A stretch of DNA of 64,000 bases from Phialocephala subalpina. Taxonomy: Eukaryota > Ascomycota > Leotiomycetes > Helotiales > Mollisiaceae. The notes beneath the pieces are model-generated. The model saw only the letters and a program-made list of their open reading frames with translations. It was not told where the DNA came from and did no database searches. A program made the position numbers and the translations under genes. Of this stretch, positions 27,451 to 39,879 are shown one piece after another (position 1 is the first letter of the stretch; every line of letters starts with the position of its first letter). The stretch covers positions 1-64,000 of the forward strand of contig FJOG01000042.1 of the NCBI GenBank assembly GCA_900073065.1, written 5' to 3'.

Positions 27451-27702
27451 CTCGCCAGAACTAGTCTGGAAGGGACCGTCGATGCCACTTGGAATGACCC
27501 AGCCGCATTTTGCGTTGAGGGCAGTATGACGACGGTTAATACCACCACTCCCCAGAGTGTTGATCCACTTTTTAGACTTGCTGTAAATAAGAGTCATGGG
27601 GCACTTGGGGATGAGAGTGCAACTGCGGGCGGAGGAGTGACACGCAATCTAGGGTTGGCTGTGCTGCCTGCTGCGATGAGTGTTGTGGTGTCCTTCTTGT
27701 AA
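27451..27702 (+). pseudogene. Possible last exon or remnant of a GPI-anchored secreted protein
   Basis: An open frame of 83 codons without its own ATG, preceded by a plausible 3' splice site (cgccag, about 27458). The translation reads GTVDATWNDPAAFCVEG, a Thr-rich part (MTTVNTTTPQ), and ends in a small-residue stretch followed by a hydrophobic tail (LAVLPAAMSVVVSFL), the layout of a GPI-anchor signal. No matching upstream exons were found in 27099-27450, so this may be a gene fragment. The protein family is unknown to me. Confidence 0.35.
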
Positions 27703-28780
27703 CTGTAGATCTTATGTGTATGATATCTGAGGAGAGCCTTGCTGCCAGCTTCCTCTTGTTTTTCGGTACTGAACTCCAGATGAAATATCCTCTTTACAGT
27801 TTTCACCTCAACAGACCTTGCCCGATGTGAAGATGTTTCTGTCAATCTTCACCTGCTGTCAGCTTTCCGCAACGGCCAGTCATCTAGCAGTTGAGTGTGA
27901 GTGCAGGTTTGAATATGATAAGTCGATACGGGTATGCGAGCTGTGCAGTCCTGATTGCTTAAGCAAACCCGGTAACCCTCGTGGAGCTGCCACCACAGAG
28001 GTTGTGGAAAAGGGGCCCGTTGTTGATGAAGAGGTACTCCTGAGGAGATGATGATTTAAATCAAACTGCAATGCTGCAGTTTGGCTTTTAAAGTGAAAAC
28101 AAAAGGGCAATCTGTTGACCAAGAAGTGAATCTTGGTGGCATAGGCCGCATGGCTTGTAACGGGAGTCAATCCGGAGTCATCCTTTTTTTTGTAGTATCC
28201 ATAATGTCACCGTCAGCGAAGAGCGTGGGCGCCAGATTTCCCCTCCTTTCTAAACTTGGTCGCTAAATTCCAGCTGTGGTTGAGATTTCAGGGGCCAGAA
28301 GCGCTGTTGCTTCACCTTTGATATGTGCTTTGAACTCTTGGAAGACGCGCTCGATAAGGCGCGAGGCCTCTTGGGATCACATGATTTTGAACTTGATATT
28401 TAGAACACAGGATCAGTTCCTCCCTCTTTAATTTAACCGAAATCATGTTTAGATCTTTAAGTAATTTTACCTGTGCTGGGTGTGTTTGGACGTAAAAACG
28501 GAAACCGCAGGGGATTCGCGGGGTAGCTTATCAGGAGCTAGACAGGGGTAGAAAGCCTAGGGCATCCCACTTTATTCCAACCACAACCTTCCTCTTCTTG
28601 TATACATCTTATTCTGTACCTTTATGCTCCAAACAATCCGACTAGTTCATAGCAAGGCTCTAAGTTTTACTCCGTGAGCTTTGCATTTATAAAGGCCCCT
28701 GGAGCTCCGATTGGTCACTGGTTGCGTCGCTATTCCGGTGACCGAGCACCACTGAATTGCATTCAGCGCGTGTCAGGAAA
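27703..28780. other. Intergenic region with regulator promoter
   Basis: No supported gene. The motif TTTTACTCCG ends at 28674, 107 bp before the regulator's ATG; its reverse complement CGGAGTAAAA matches the motif repeated upstream of neighbouring genes. Confidence 0.45.
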
Positions 28781-31233
28781 ATGCCCCCTGAAGCAAGATT
28801 ACGGCGAAATGGACAGCCCCAAGCCTGTGAGGCTTGCCGGAGAACCAAAGTCCGATGTGACCATGGAAGCCCGCGATGTTCACGCTGTGTCATGCGAAGA
28901 CTGGATTGTGTCTATCACCCTGCGCCGATGACCAAACATCGCGACTTCCTCACTTCGCCACCACTTTCAAACGGCTTACCCTCGCTGAATGGTAGTCATC
29001 ACGTCCCATTGAGTCCAATAACTACTCCAACGGAACAACAATACAGCAACGCCCCGTCGCCAGGAACGTCAGCCTCAGGTCACGCCTCTTCGGCTCTTCC
29101 TGGAACCACTGCCGTGTACGAGAAAGCGAAACGTGCCTCTCTTTTCCAGAAAGAAGGCGTCCCGTACGGAACGACTCGGTTTTCAGCCGTATTCTCCGAA
29201 AATCAAGCGACGTTTGGACCCGCTATCGATGACATCGACGACAGCGGCGTAAGAGGATCGTCTTCTGGCTCAAACCAGCCGAATCGAAGAGTTGACGTGA
29301 AACCTTCTCGCAGAGAGTTGGCCATTGATACATTACTGAAGTTTCCAACACTACGAGTATGTGAGATTCTGATTGAGCGTCTTCCTTACATGCTCGATGT
29401 GTGGCAATCTCCTGTTATGATCCGGCGATGTCTCCGCCAGATATGGAATGACTACGGTAGATATCTGGGGGACAATCGATCTCGCGAATCTGTATCGCTG
29501 ATGGCCGATGAGATCTTTGATAATGGTCAACAGCCACTTCCTGACCAGGATTACGGAACAAGAGATCATACTTTGTGTCTTAATTGGTTCGGCGGACCTC
29601 GTCTACGATGGGAGATGATCGGTATTGTTTTTAGCTGGGCAGGAATGATCTTTAAGCAGATGCAAGAATGGGATCAAATATTTGAATTGCCTGAGCTGCA
29701 GGGCAAAAATCGCAAGACATCTGCCGAGGCAATGAGGGAGTGTGCTGTTGCCTGTTTGCAACTGTGTGACGACTTTTCCGAAATTAACGATATCATCGTG
29801 ATTCTGATGAAGAATACTGGAAAGTTGCATAGCGTTATTATCAGCGATGAAAGTAAGTTACTGTGTGATAGCCTTCAAGGATATCAATGTTGACTGAACC
29901 AAAATAGGTGATCACTTACGAATGCATTTTGGAACTGTTGGAAGTGCCTTCATTACGGCTGGTCTCCACCGCTTGCCCGTCGTTCCCGAAGTTACACCGT
30001 TGTATCAATTCCGTTCATCAATATCTTCTTCCTTATTTTACCTCGACAAATGCGAAAGTTTATTTGCTGGACGTCCGCCTATGTTTAATCGACGTTATTG
30101 CCACTGTCCTCCTCCGCTTGATCTTGATGAAGAAGACGTCTACAACGGCCATGAGAGGCTCGCGGCGGCCATTAAGAAGCTGGACGGTAGCGGTTGGAAT
30201 ACCGATGGCAAGATTCATACGACTACCTGGCTTCGAGCTCTCCTTCTGCTTGCACCGATCCGCGAGGAGATACTTGACCTATCTCTGACGGTCAACTCGC
30301 ACTTCAGTAAATCACAAATAGAGTGAGACCTGAAGCTTCCGACTCATATTATGTACTTACATTTACCTATAGTGATTTGCTTCTTGAACTTAACCGCGTT
30401 GTCAAATCGTACCCGGCACATCTTCAATATTACAAACCGGACCAACAGCAAACATCGCCTTTCCAAGCGAAGGCTGCTCGAGAGATTTATATCACATCAC
30501 GTATACAGCTGGATGTGCTACAGTGTGGCTTCCTCTTACAGCGCTTGCTTGTCTCCCGAGGGCTCTCTAATGGACAAGATCTTTTCGATATTGCGCTAGA
30601 GATGATATCGGTTGTTCTGTCTTTCTGGTCAAACAGGGAGCAGCTTCAACATTACAATTATGCATTTGATTGGATCGTAAGTTGCAAATTTCCTAGACAT
30701 CATCTAGAAATATTCTCAAGTTCTGACTTCAAATTTAGCTCCTCTCTTATGGAATTCCTTGCGCTGGTATTCTATGCCTTGAGCTTCTCCGTGCAAGCAA
30801 TCTTGCTCCGCCCATGCCAGCGAGCGGTGCCATTCCCTCTCCTGTACCCGTTCAGCTTTCTCGATCCGAGGTGGTCCAAACCCTCACTATGTTCATCGCC
30901 TTTCTCAATTGGATCCGGCCCACAGATAACAATATCCAACTCTGCGGCAAGTTCAAAAAGGTTGTCAAACGGATCATCGATACAGCAATCGATGCTCCTC
31001 GCCCAAGTTACACAGCGCCAACCCAGCAATCACAGAATCAACGAGATCAACAAGCATCCCACAACCAATACCAAAATCAATCACTGCAGCAGTTAAATCC
31101 ACAACCTGGGATTGACTTCATGAATGGCTTCGACCCTGCGTTGCTCGCCATGGATGACTTGGATTGGATGAATACAGTAGATTGGACGCAGGGCGATTGG
31201 TTGGAGTTAAGTCAACAGAACTTCCTCTATTGA
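28781..31233 (+). CDS. Zn2Cys6 fungal transcription factor
   Basis: Nuclear DNA-binding regulator of 761 aa in four exons (28781-29852, 29908-30322, 30373-30676, 30739-31233). The Zn(II)2Cys6 cluster is near residues 16-43: CEACRRTKVRCD, then CSRCVMRRLDC. A Ser/Thr/Pro-rich linker follows, then a helical middle region with regularly spaced Leu/Trp, a Gln/Asn-rich stretch and an acidic C-terminus (MDDLDWMNTVDWTQGDW) fit for transactivation. ATG at 28781 is chosen because the frame upstream has no ATG. It sits between a ThDP decarboxylase and an FAD oxidase plus permease, like a pathway-specific activator; resemblance to the Aro80 arrangement is one of context only. Likely binds CGG-type half-sites. 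Confidence 0.9.
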
Positions 31234-31573
31234 CTTGGTGAACCTGGACAACTTTTCATAGCTTTCATCTCCAGCGGGGCTCTAATGGCTGGAGAAGGTG
31301 CCTCCCACGACGAAACCGAGTCGAACATGCGACAGCACACTTTGTACAAACGAGGTTGGCAGCTGTGCATTCAATTCATGAATTACCGTAACTGACCTAG
31401 ACTTCAGGAAACATTGCACTGTTCAATTCGACAGATTCTTTGAATCCCAAGCTTCAACAAATTTCGACATTCTGTTACTCTCTGGTCACATGATCGCAGC
31501 TACAGTACTTGAATGTCCAATCGCCAGATTGGACCTGAACGAAACTTTCCGATACGTGTCAGCCAAGGCCGAT

Positions 31574-31868
31574 CGGAGCCCTATGAGCTGTCATTGTCGG
31601 AGTTTCGACTTGTGTTGTGGGGCAATCAAAGACGGTCAAATGCTGGTGGAAAACAAGCCGAATATTCCGGAGTAAAGTATTCCGGAGTAAGGCCAGACAC
31701 CTCAGAGGCCGGAGGAAACCTAACTGAGTTCCACAAAAGATAAGCTCTCTAGTCCCTCCGGAATAAAATAAACTCCATAAATGAAAGCAATCTTCAGGTG
31801 CCGGTGCAGCATTCGGAATGGGGAAAAGAATTGCGCAGCGCTACGGAGCTCGTTCGGAGTGACCGGAG
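31574..31868. promoter_or_regulatory. Cluster of CGGAG/CTCCG sites upstream of the FAD oxidase
   Basis: About eight CGGAG or CTCCG pentamers in 300 bp (31574, 31598, 31669, 31684, 31710, 31756, 31844, 31855, 31864 approximately). The core is a perfect direct repeat of tattccggagtaa at 31663-31675 and 31678-31690, 15 bp apart. CGG triplets are the usual half-sites of Zn2Cys6 proteins, and such a gene ends 340 bp upstream. The block ends about 420 bp before the oxidase ATG. Confidence 0.55.
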
Positions 31869-32285
31869 TAACTAACCCGCTTGACTGCGTGGAAGACTCA
31901 GCCTCACTCGATATGCTTTATCTCAAGCTTTACTCCTGAATTTAGTATTGCGACTGGGAGACCTGGTGAGATTCCGAATGTCCCATAAATGATATCGGTA
32001 TGGGTCTCGATCGGAACTACGATCGTCAACGGTGTGGGTCGGCACATGTTCGTGCATTGATTCCTTGTGAACCGTCCAGCGAACCGACATCGCCAACGGT
32101 TAGTGAATACATTTCTCGAACGATTCAATATTGCGTGCTCTAGTGAGCGAGGGTGCGTTCGTACAATGTACATCGCATCCATTCTTAAACTCCTTTCATT
32201 TCTGCGTCTTCGGTGCTGAGCTCTTTCCAATCGCGTCAACCTCCAACTCGATCTCTGGCCTTTCCAATTCAACTTTCTTGCCGCG

Positions 32286-33710
32286 ATGTCTATCAATACC
32301 ACTTCAATTTCTATTCCCACTACAGACTATCTACCCGTCGATAATCCGACAGCATCTTTCTGGCAAGAAAAGCCTCACCAGTTTCACGATCTCCGTACCA
32401 CATTAGAGCTCCCACCTTCGAGCGATGTGGTCATTATAGGAGCTGGATATGCGGGTATCGCGACGGCGTATCACTTAGCCAAGGCTGAGAAGAACCTTAG
32501 AATTACGGTATTGGAAGCCCGAGGGGTGTGTTCAGGAGCCACAGGCAGGAATGGCGGGCACCTTCGACCAGACATGTACGGTCATATCCCAACCTATATG
32601 GAGCGGGCTGGAGTTGAAGCCGGATTAGAGATTGCGCAGTTTGAGGTAGCACACCTGGATGCGATCAAGAAAGTCATTGAGAAGGAAAAGATTGATTGCG
32701 ATTTCACTCTCACCAGGACGGTCGATGTCTGGATCAACGAAGCCGCTGCGAAACGAGCAACAGAGACATACAATCTCATGGCTTCTCGAAACTTGGAGTA
32801 TATGGATGACGTATTCTTTTCAAGGAGTGAAGATGCTGAGAATATCTCTGGCATCAAAGGCGCCAAGGCCTGTGCCACCTACACTGCTGGGACTATCTCG
32901 CCTTACAAGTTCATCCTCGGTCTCACGGAAATACTCAACAGCGACCCCTTGGTGAACATCCAAACATACACACCAGTCACAAAGGTGTCACCAGATCCAA
33001 AAGGCGGCTTCATCATATCCACGCATCGAGGCACGACTCATGCCAAGCAAGTGGTCTACGCCAACAACGCATACGTCGCCGGACTTCTCCCCGAATACAA
33101 TAAAGCCATCGTTCCCTGCAAAGGAACCTGCTCTCACATCACAGTTCCAGTAGGCAAGCGCGCTCCTCAGCTCACCAACTCCTACATAATCCGCGAAGAA
33201 GATAGCACGCTATCCTACCTCATTCCTCGAATCGACGGCAGCATCGTTGTCGGCGGTGCCAACTCGAAATACAAGCCCTTCCTCGATCAATGGTACAACA
33301 ACGTCGACGATAGCAATCTGATCGAGATGGGTAAAGATCACTTCGATACTTACATGCAGCGATTCTTCCACGGATGGGAGGACAGCGGCGCGAGAGTCGA
33401 CAAGATCTGGTCAGGGGTTATGGGCTACAGCTTCGACTCAAACCCGCATATTGGGGCTCTGCCAAAGAAGGATGGTTCTGAGAAATGGTGGTGGCAGAGG
33501 ATCGTTCCCGAGAAGGATAACCAGTTTGTGCTTGCGGGCTTCAACGGGCACGGTATGCCGGTAATTTGGCTGGCGGCGAAAGGTATTTCGAAGATGATTA
33601 CTGAGGGGGTGGATTTTGAGGAGACAAAAATGCCGAGGTTGTTTAAGACGACGAGGGAGAGGATTGAGAATTCGTTGAAGGGCCCTGAAGGAGGGGATAT
33701 TTTAGTGTAA
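32286..33710 (+). CDS. FAD-dependent amine/amino-acid oxidase (DAO family)
   Basis: 474-aa single-exon flavoprotein. The FAD dinucleotide motif is VVIIGAGYAGIATAYHLA at about residues 48-65, followed by the acidic strand end ITVLEARGVCSGATGRNGG. The C-terminal FAD/substrate part has IWSGVMGYSFDSNPHIG and FVLAGFNGHGMPVIWLAAKG. The DAO fold oxidises secondary or primary amines to imines with H2O2 release; this subclass resembles gamma-glutamylputrescine oxidase-like and sarcosine-oxidase-like proteins, so the substrate is open. A pyrimidine-rich leader precedes the ATG. Neighbouring permease, activator and decarboxylase suggest uptake and breakdown of an amino acid or amine. Confidence 0.88.
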   Translation: MSINTTSISIPTTDYLPVDNPTASFWQEKPHQFHDLRTTLELPPSSDVVIIGAGYAGIATAYHLAKAEKNLRITVLEARGVCSGATGRNGGHLRPDMYGHIPTYMERAGVEAGLEIAQFEVAHLDAIKKVIEKEKIDCDFTLTRTVDVWINEAAAKRATETYNLMASRNLEYMDDVFFSRSEDAENISGIKGAKACATYTAGTISPYKFILGLTEILNSDPLVNIQTYTPVTKVSPDPKGGFIISTHRGTTHAKQVVYANNAYVAGLLPEYNKAIVPCKGTCSHITVPVGKRAPQLTNSYIIREEDSTLSYLIPRIDGSIVVGGANSKYKPFLDQWYNNVDDSNLIEMGKDHFDTYMQRFFHGWEDSGARVDKIWSGVMGYSFDSNPHIGALPKKDGSEKWWWQRIVPEKDNQFVLAGFNGHGMPVIWLAAKGISKMITEGVDFEETKMPRLFKTTRERIENSLKGPEGGDILV

Positions 33711-34517
33711 AATGGTGTGCAAATTCAAACGATCATTGATGCATTCGCCGCAATAATACCACGACTGGGACTTCATTCCCAGGCCGAGTTTTTGTGGATA
33801 CCTTTCTGAGCCTTCATACAAATTCATCTCGGGGAGGGACGAGATATGGAATTGAAGGAACTTGATGTCTCGACAATGAAGAAACATTTACCCCGTCAAC
33901 CAAGTGCAACACGAGTCTTCATTGCAATAGGATCGTCAATGTATACAGTGAGCTCCGCTGTGTTTTGTCAAAACTACAGCACCGGGGTGTGGTTTGTTCC
34001 TCGAAGCTGCCCGCGGGGCAGTCCTGCGCCAAACCATTCTCAGGGGTCGACCTCGCTAAAAGCACCTAACCTTTGCGCTAACGGGCTTGCCACGCAGGTA
34101 CCCCAGTTTACTCCGAAAGTCCGACCGCTTTTTGGCGGGCACTGCTCTCTCCTCCTCTTTAGAAAGTGATATTTCTCCTGTCAAACTCAGTTCCCTTATC
34201 TCTCATTGCTAATGTGGACATGCTGATTGGACACGCGACCGTTCTTTATCTACGCATCGGCCAGGACCCAACAAACATGGGGTGGGGTGGAGGCTTCCCG
34301 CTTCCATATGGAAATTTCTTTCCCTCGGTGAGGGGTAGGATCAATGAGCAGCATGTTTGGAGTGCTTTGAGAGTGTACGCTTTTGAAGCCTCGAGATAAG
34401 AAATTCAGCCTCTACTCCGAACCTGGGTAGTATAAAAAACAGCTAAATTTCTCAACTTCACAACATCCTCCCTCCCTCTTCTAAATCTATTCAGATCACT
34501 ACACCCTAGATATCAAC
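33711..34517. other. Intergenic region with permease promoter
   Basis: About 800 bp without a supported gene. TTTACTCCGAAAGTCCG (34107-34123) and TCTACTCCGAA (34411-34421) are two more copies of the CGGAGTA-type motif in reverse orientation; the second lies 97 bp before the permease start, next to a TATA-like tataaaaa at 34431-34438. Confidence 0.5.
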
Positions 34518-36268
34518 ATGATCACAGACGACAAATCCTCCGGAGAGGTCGGTACAATGGCCAACGACAACGAGAAATCACTTGCATACAACTCGGCAGT
34601 CATGCCAGATGTCGACGTCGAAGCGGAAGGAGTGTTCACCGAGGTCAAGGAGCTGAGACAAGGTCTTCATCAACGCCACATCCAAATGATTGCTCTCGCA
34701 GGAACTATCGGAACCGGTCTCTTCCTCAGCTCAGGTCGCGCCATTTCTCGCTCAGGTCCTCTGGGAGCCTTCATCGGATACTTGGTCATGGGGGGAACAT
34801 CGTGCAGTGTAGTTCTCGCGGTGGCCGAAATGGGTGCGCTTGTTCCATTGAACGGAGGTATCGTTCGTTACGCAGAATACTTCGTCGACCCGGCTTTGTC
34901 ATTCGCCAATGGCTGGAATTTGGTCTACTCTTACATCGTTTCAATTCCTGCGGAGCTTGTTGCTGCGGCTGTCTTAGTGGAGTTTTGGATCACGATCAAC
35001 TCGGCTATTTGGATCACCATTTTTGGCGTATTGATGATTGTTACATCGTCGTTGTTCATTCGGGTGTATGGAGAACTTGAGTTTGGATTCTCAATGATGA
35101 AGATTGCTTTGATCGCGGGAGTGAACATAATGGTCAGTCTTTCCTTCGTGAGATGCGAACCAAAACTAATTCAGGCAGTCTCTCGTCATTACCTGCGGAG
35201 GTGGCCCCAATCACGAACCTATTGGATTTCAATATTGGCGCCGACCTGGCCCGTTCGTTCAATATCTTGGTATTTCAGGATCTCTTGGCCGCTTTCTGGG
35301 AGTCTGGACTGCACTTAACAATGCTTTGTACGCGTACTCCGGAATTGAGAACATCACAATGGCCGCTGCTGAGACTAAGTCCCCGAGACGTGCTATTCCC
35401 AACGCTGCTAAACGCATTTTCGTTCGTGTCCTCCTATTTTACGGTATGTTCAAATTTCCAACGATGCATCAACTGGATTCTGATTCAAGTAGTCATCTCC
35501 ATCTTCATGGTCGGTCTCACGGTTCCATCAAACGATCCGGATCTTTCTCACTACAGCGGAACTGCATCGACGTCACCATTCGTTATCGCTGCCCGCCGAG
35601 CAGGCATCAAGGTTGTCCCGTCGATCATCAACGCAGTTATTCTGACCTCAGCATGGTCCGCCGGCAATTCTCAGATGCTTGGTGGAACAAGAATCCTGTA
35701 CGGACTGGCGATGGATGGTCGTGCCCCGAAGATCTTCACTCGACTCAATCGTTTCTCCATTCCCTACATTGCCGTCATCATGTACGGACTGTCCATGTGT
35801 CTCGGATTTATGACGCTCTCCAGCGGCGCAAGTGTTGCTTTCGACTGGCTGCAAGATCTCGTCTCGATCTCCACACTGATCAACTGGCTGACTATCTGCG
35901 TCACCTACCTCCGCTTCTACTATGGCTGCAAGAAGCAAGGAATCCCTCGAAGTGCGCTGCCTTGGGCTGCTCCGCTTCAACCATACATCACCTGGGTCTC
36001 AGCCACGATCTTCACGCTCCTGCTCATTACTGGCGGCTACGCAACCTTCATCCACGGCAACTGGAGCAATGAGACATTTGTTTCCTCGTACATCAACATT
36101 CCCCTCTTCGCCATTTTCTACTTTGGCTATAAGTTCATCAAGAAGACCAAGATTATTGCGCTGGAGGATTTGCCTATTCAAGGCTTCATCGATATTGCGA
36201 ATGCTAATCCTGAGCCGGAGCCTAAACCTAAGATAGGGTTGAGGAAATTGAATATCCTATGGAGTTGA
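34518..36268 (+). CDS. Amino-acid permease (APC superfamily, YAT type)
   Basis: 552-aa plasma-membrane amino-acid/H+ symporter in three exons (34518-35132, 35179-35443, 35490-36268); the first intron must use the second of two tandem acceptors (ending 35178) to keep frame. A cytosolic N-terminus of about 50 residues leads to the family signature QRHIQMIALAGTIGTGLFLS. Later landmarks are YAEYFVDPALSFANGWN, ITCGGGPNHEPIGFQYW and SAWSAGNSQMLGGTRILYG. About twelve hydrophobic helices. The C-terminus ends within 10 bp of an AT-saturated block but looks complete. Substrate not readable. Two CGGAGTA-type motifs precede it. Confidence 0.9.
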
Positions 36269-36274
36269 TTACGG

Positions 36275-37075
36275 AGAAATTAAAACAAGATATTTTTTAT
36301 AATATTTATTATATATATAAATATTTCCAAGCAATTAAATAATACATTAAATTAAAACAAATATATAAGAAATATTATTTAATTTCAAGATTATTAAAAA
36401 ATGAAAAATTTTAATAAAATTATTATTATTTTTTAAAATGAAATTAAATTTAATAAATTTTTATATTAATTAAAAAATATAATCTTTTAATAAAAAATTA
36501 ATAAAATTCAATAAATAAATTATAAATTAAATATATAATAATAATTTCCTTTAATAATTCTTTAAATGAAAAATATTTATAATTAGAATAAAATTATTAA
36601 ATATTTTATTCGAATTAATAAAAATTATAATTAAATTAATTAATAATTATATTTAATAAAATATTTTATTATTTTAATAAATTTTATCAAATAATAAAAA
36701 TAAAAATATTAAAGAAATTAAAAAAACAAATTAATTCAAATTTAATTATAAATTTTTTATATATAAACTTTTATAAAATTTTATAAGAAAATTAATATAA
36801 TATAAATTTATAAAATAAAAATCGAAATATTATAATTTTGGTATTCTTTTAATAATTTAAAATTATTTAAAATATTTATAAAAATATTTTATTTTATTTA
36901 AATTAATTATTTCAATAAAATCAAATATTAAATTTTTATTTTTATATTTTACAAATTATAATTAGAATTAATTATAAAGAATTAATTTAAAGAAAATAAA
37001 TTATAAGAATTCCTTTTAAAAAAGTTTAATTATTAATTTTTAATTTTTTAATTCAAAACTCGAAATGAATTTCGA
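36275..37075. repeat. AT-saturated block, CpG-poor type
   Basis: 800 bp of nearly pure A+T, stops in every frame. CG is rare and remaining cytosines are mainly in TTC, TCA or TCC with guanines in GAA, a different residue from that of block 1-3480. No terminal repeats were recognised. Confidence 0.75.
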
Positions 37076-38561
37076 TTTTCTATTTGCTCGTACCCCTATA
37101 CTCCAACTACGTGATTTTCAGCGGGTGGAGGTCTAAAGCCCTCTCCACCCTGCGCTGCGCTAGGCGATCAATGGTAATCAATGGCAATCAATGGCCTTTG
37201 TAAACGCATAATCCTCGGCCATCGTTTGTACGATAAGGGATCTACCAATAGCGCGTTAAATTAGTGCCATTTTTAACCCTAGTCCCAAGCGATCATCTCA
37301 GAAGATCGACAGAGTTTTAAATGCAGGACACGGGAATGAATCGTGTGAATGGAGAACTATAGCTTTTGACTGCCGGGAGATGGCCTACCTAGCGTTGCAC
37401 CACAGATGAAACCGATACCCCAGAGTCGGGCCAATCAACCCCGGTTTCTCCATGTCTGGCGAGATCTGCGCAGGGTTAAGGTTCCCAGGCGGCGGGAATC
37501 CTCCTTTGCTTTCGATTCAATACTACGTCCCCTGCATTTTGGCTGATATATGTTTCATCCCGCCTGGGGTAACAGCGGCCATATAGTGCATTGTGCGTTT
37601 CTTGGTGTAGATCTCGTCACATCCACTATCCCACTTGGAAGCATCTCGAGTCAGGTGTACAGGTACCAAAACCAATGCCGATCGGCTTCGGTCTGTCCAA
37701 ACAGTGTCCATAAGGTCTAGGAGCCATCATGGCTTGGAATGTGTCCGAGAAGACTCTGTCCGACTGCATATGTTCCATTCGTTTGATTAGCTGTTACAAT
37801 CATTAAATGAACATTTCATTATTTCCAAACCTCGCTTCAAGCTTGAATTTAGAAATAGCATACTGTTCTAGCTAAGCCATCAAATACCTGTGGCAAAAGT
37901 CTTTTCCGTCGAAGTTTCGAAAACATATTGCGGGGAGAGCCGATTTGTCCCGAACAGGAAAAAACAATTAAACTTTAAATTCATTAAGACCAATCAATGA
38001 CTCAATCGAAAGTGGGCAAGTCCGTATTTGTAGCTCCTGTGCTAAGATCCCTTCTTAGCAGCCAAAGAGGCTGGTCCTCAACCACTGGATGCATAGTATC
38101 GCGGCAATTGGTTCATTGATAACTCGGGAGGGCCTATCACGAGCGAATTTATTCTGCATGAAAATTCGCTTACAGGTATGATGCCTGTCCACCCCCAAAC
38201 TCAGTTTCCTCCTTGATCGAGAAAGGAAAATTCCGTATGCCAATCCAAATTTTACAGTCTCGCAACTCGAGCCATCTCCGGGCGCCTCAAATCTTAAGGT
38301 TTTTCTAATAATGCGAATTTGGACACGATAATTAAAAACGATTGCATATCACTTGTGGGCCCTTGTGGAGGTTCCCAAGGCAGTAGTTTTTCCCTTACAG
38401 ATTCTTGCAATGTATAAATCATCCATGCCTTGCCGGCAGAGGTAAAGAGAGCTCTAACAAACAAGCTTGGAGTGATTTTGCACGTGATTCTTCCGGCTGA
38501 GCTCGTTTGTTCTTAGCCTTGTCCCTTCTTGTACCAAGCATTTTAGTACCTTCCTTCGAAC
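37076..38561. other. Intergenic region with a short tandem repeat
   Basis: About 1.5 kb without a supported gene. ATCAATGG occurs three times at 10-bp spacing (37167, 37177, 37187). Short open frames on the minus strand (37523-37711, 38055-38243) show no domain features. Confidence 0.5.
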
Positions 38562-39820
38562 ATGGAGATTACTTCTGTTTACTTCGGTCTCTTTCTTGGA
38601 CTTCTCGTCCCTACTATGGCCAAGATCATACTACAGACTCGAAGCATATGGAAACGGACACGAAGCCTTTCGAACCCCTACCTGTATATGATCTGGACAG
38701 AAGTGCTAGTGAATCTGATATTCTCCCTCACGACATTTCTATACCTCGGTGGTGTTATCAAAGGCAGGTGAGCTTGCCCCGCACTTTCTATTTCTTTCTT
38801 TTTTGGCGCTAATTTAATCGTTTAGTCTCGCTTATTTCTTTGGTGTTGGTAAGTCACATATACACAGGCTTTGAAAGCAACGCAACGCAAACGTTTTCGC
38901 AACTAACAAACACTAGTAACAATGTGGGCAATTCAGACCCAATTTCTTTCGCAAATCATCGCCAACCGTGTTTCCCTGATCATGGTCAACAAACGAAAAT
39001 CCCGGTTGCTTAAATGGTCCCTCTTTGTCCTCATTTCCATCGTTAACATCGCTGTGTATTGCATTTGGATCCCTGCACACATGCCATCAGCAAGCCCAAC
39101 CATGATCTTACTCAACGACATCTGGGAACATATTGAGAAATGTTTTTTCCTTGTCATTGATTTTGGACTTAACTTGTACTTTTTGTATCTGCTGCGGTAC
39201 CGGCTCATTGCAGATGGATTGTCGAAGTACTGGCGCCTTTTCAAATTCAATGCGGCAATTGCTGTTGTGTCCTTGTCCATGGACGTTTTGCTCCTGGGGT
39301 TCCTGAGCTTGCCTAACCCATATGAGTAAGTTGCTTCCTGGCACTCCTGCACTCCGTCTCCCTGTTTTGTGGCCCTTTGACTGAGAACTGACTTGATGAA
39401 TTCAGCTATGTCCAATTTGCTCCCGTTGCCTATATCGTTAAGCTGTATATCGAGCTCACTATGGCGGATCTCATCTCAAAAGTCGTTCGCAGCGGTAGTG
39501 CTCAGCGAGGTGATGAATGGTATTCTGGTGGCAATCACACATCCAGTCGCACCCATCCGAAACCAACAACAATTACGCAGCCTGACAGCTTCGCCAATGG
39601 CTCGGCGATGATGGACACAAACATTTCTGCAGGGAGAGTGGATAGGCATCGGGATGAGGACCAAGGTGCAGGCATCATGAAGACGGTAACTACGGTGGTG
39701 CAATCGGATATGAGCGAGGGTGGTGGTAGCTGTGAGGAATATCAGGTAAATACAAAGCGCCTGACTAGAGATTATTCATCTACTAAGTCCCTCAATGCCG
39801 ATGACTCGACCTCACAGTAA
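38562..39820 (+). CDS. Multi-pass membrane protein of unknown function (about seven helices)
   Basis: 350-aa protein in four exons: 38562-38767, a 23-nt exon 38826-38848, 38917-39325, 39406-39820. All junctions are GT-AG and keep frame. The first 230 residues hold about seven hydrophobic segments (for example VYFGLFLGLLVP, SLFVLISIVNIAVYCIW, FFLVIDFGLNLYFLYLL, LLLGFLSL). The last ~110 residues are hydrophilic, Ser/Thr-rich and probably cytosolic. The topology resembles fungal seven-helix orphan membrane proteins, but I see no family motif, so no function is assigned. It lies within the metabolic island but has no CGGAGTA motif in its immediate 5' region. Confidence 0.75.
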
Positions 39821-39879
39821 GGTGGCGTTGTCAGCCATTGGCCTGTATTAGAGATATATTATTGTATTATATATATCCC

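Noticed and set aside
31490..31743. Two short open frames in the oxidase promoter region
   Set aside because: They run through the CGGAG site cluster and show no domain or conserved feature.
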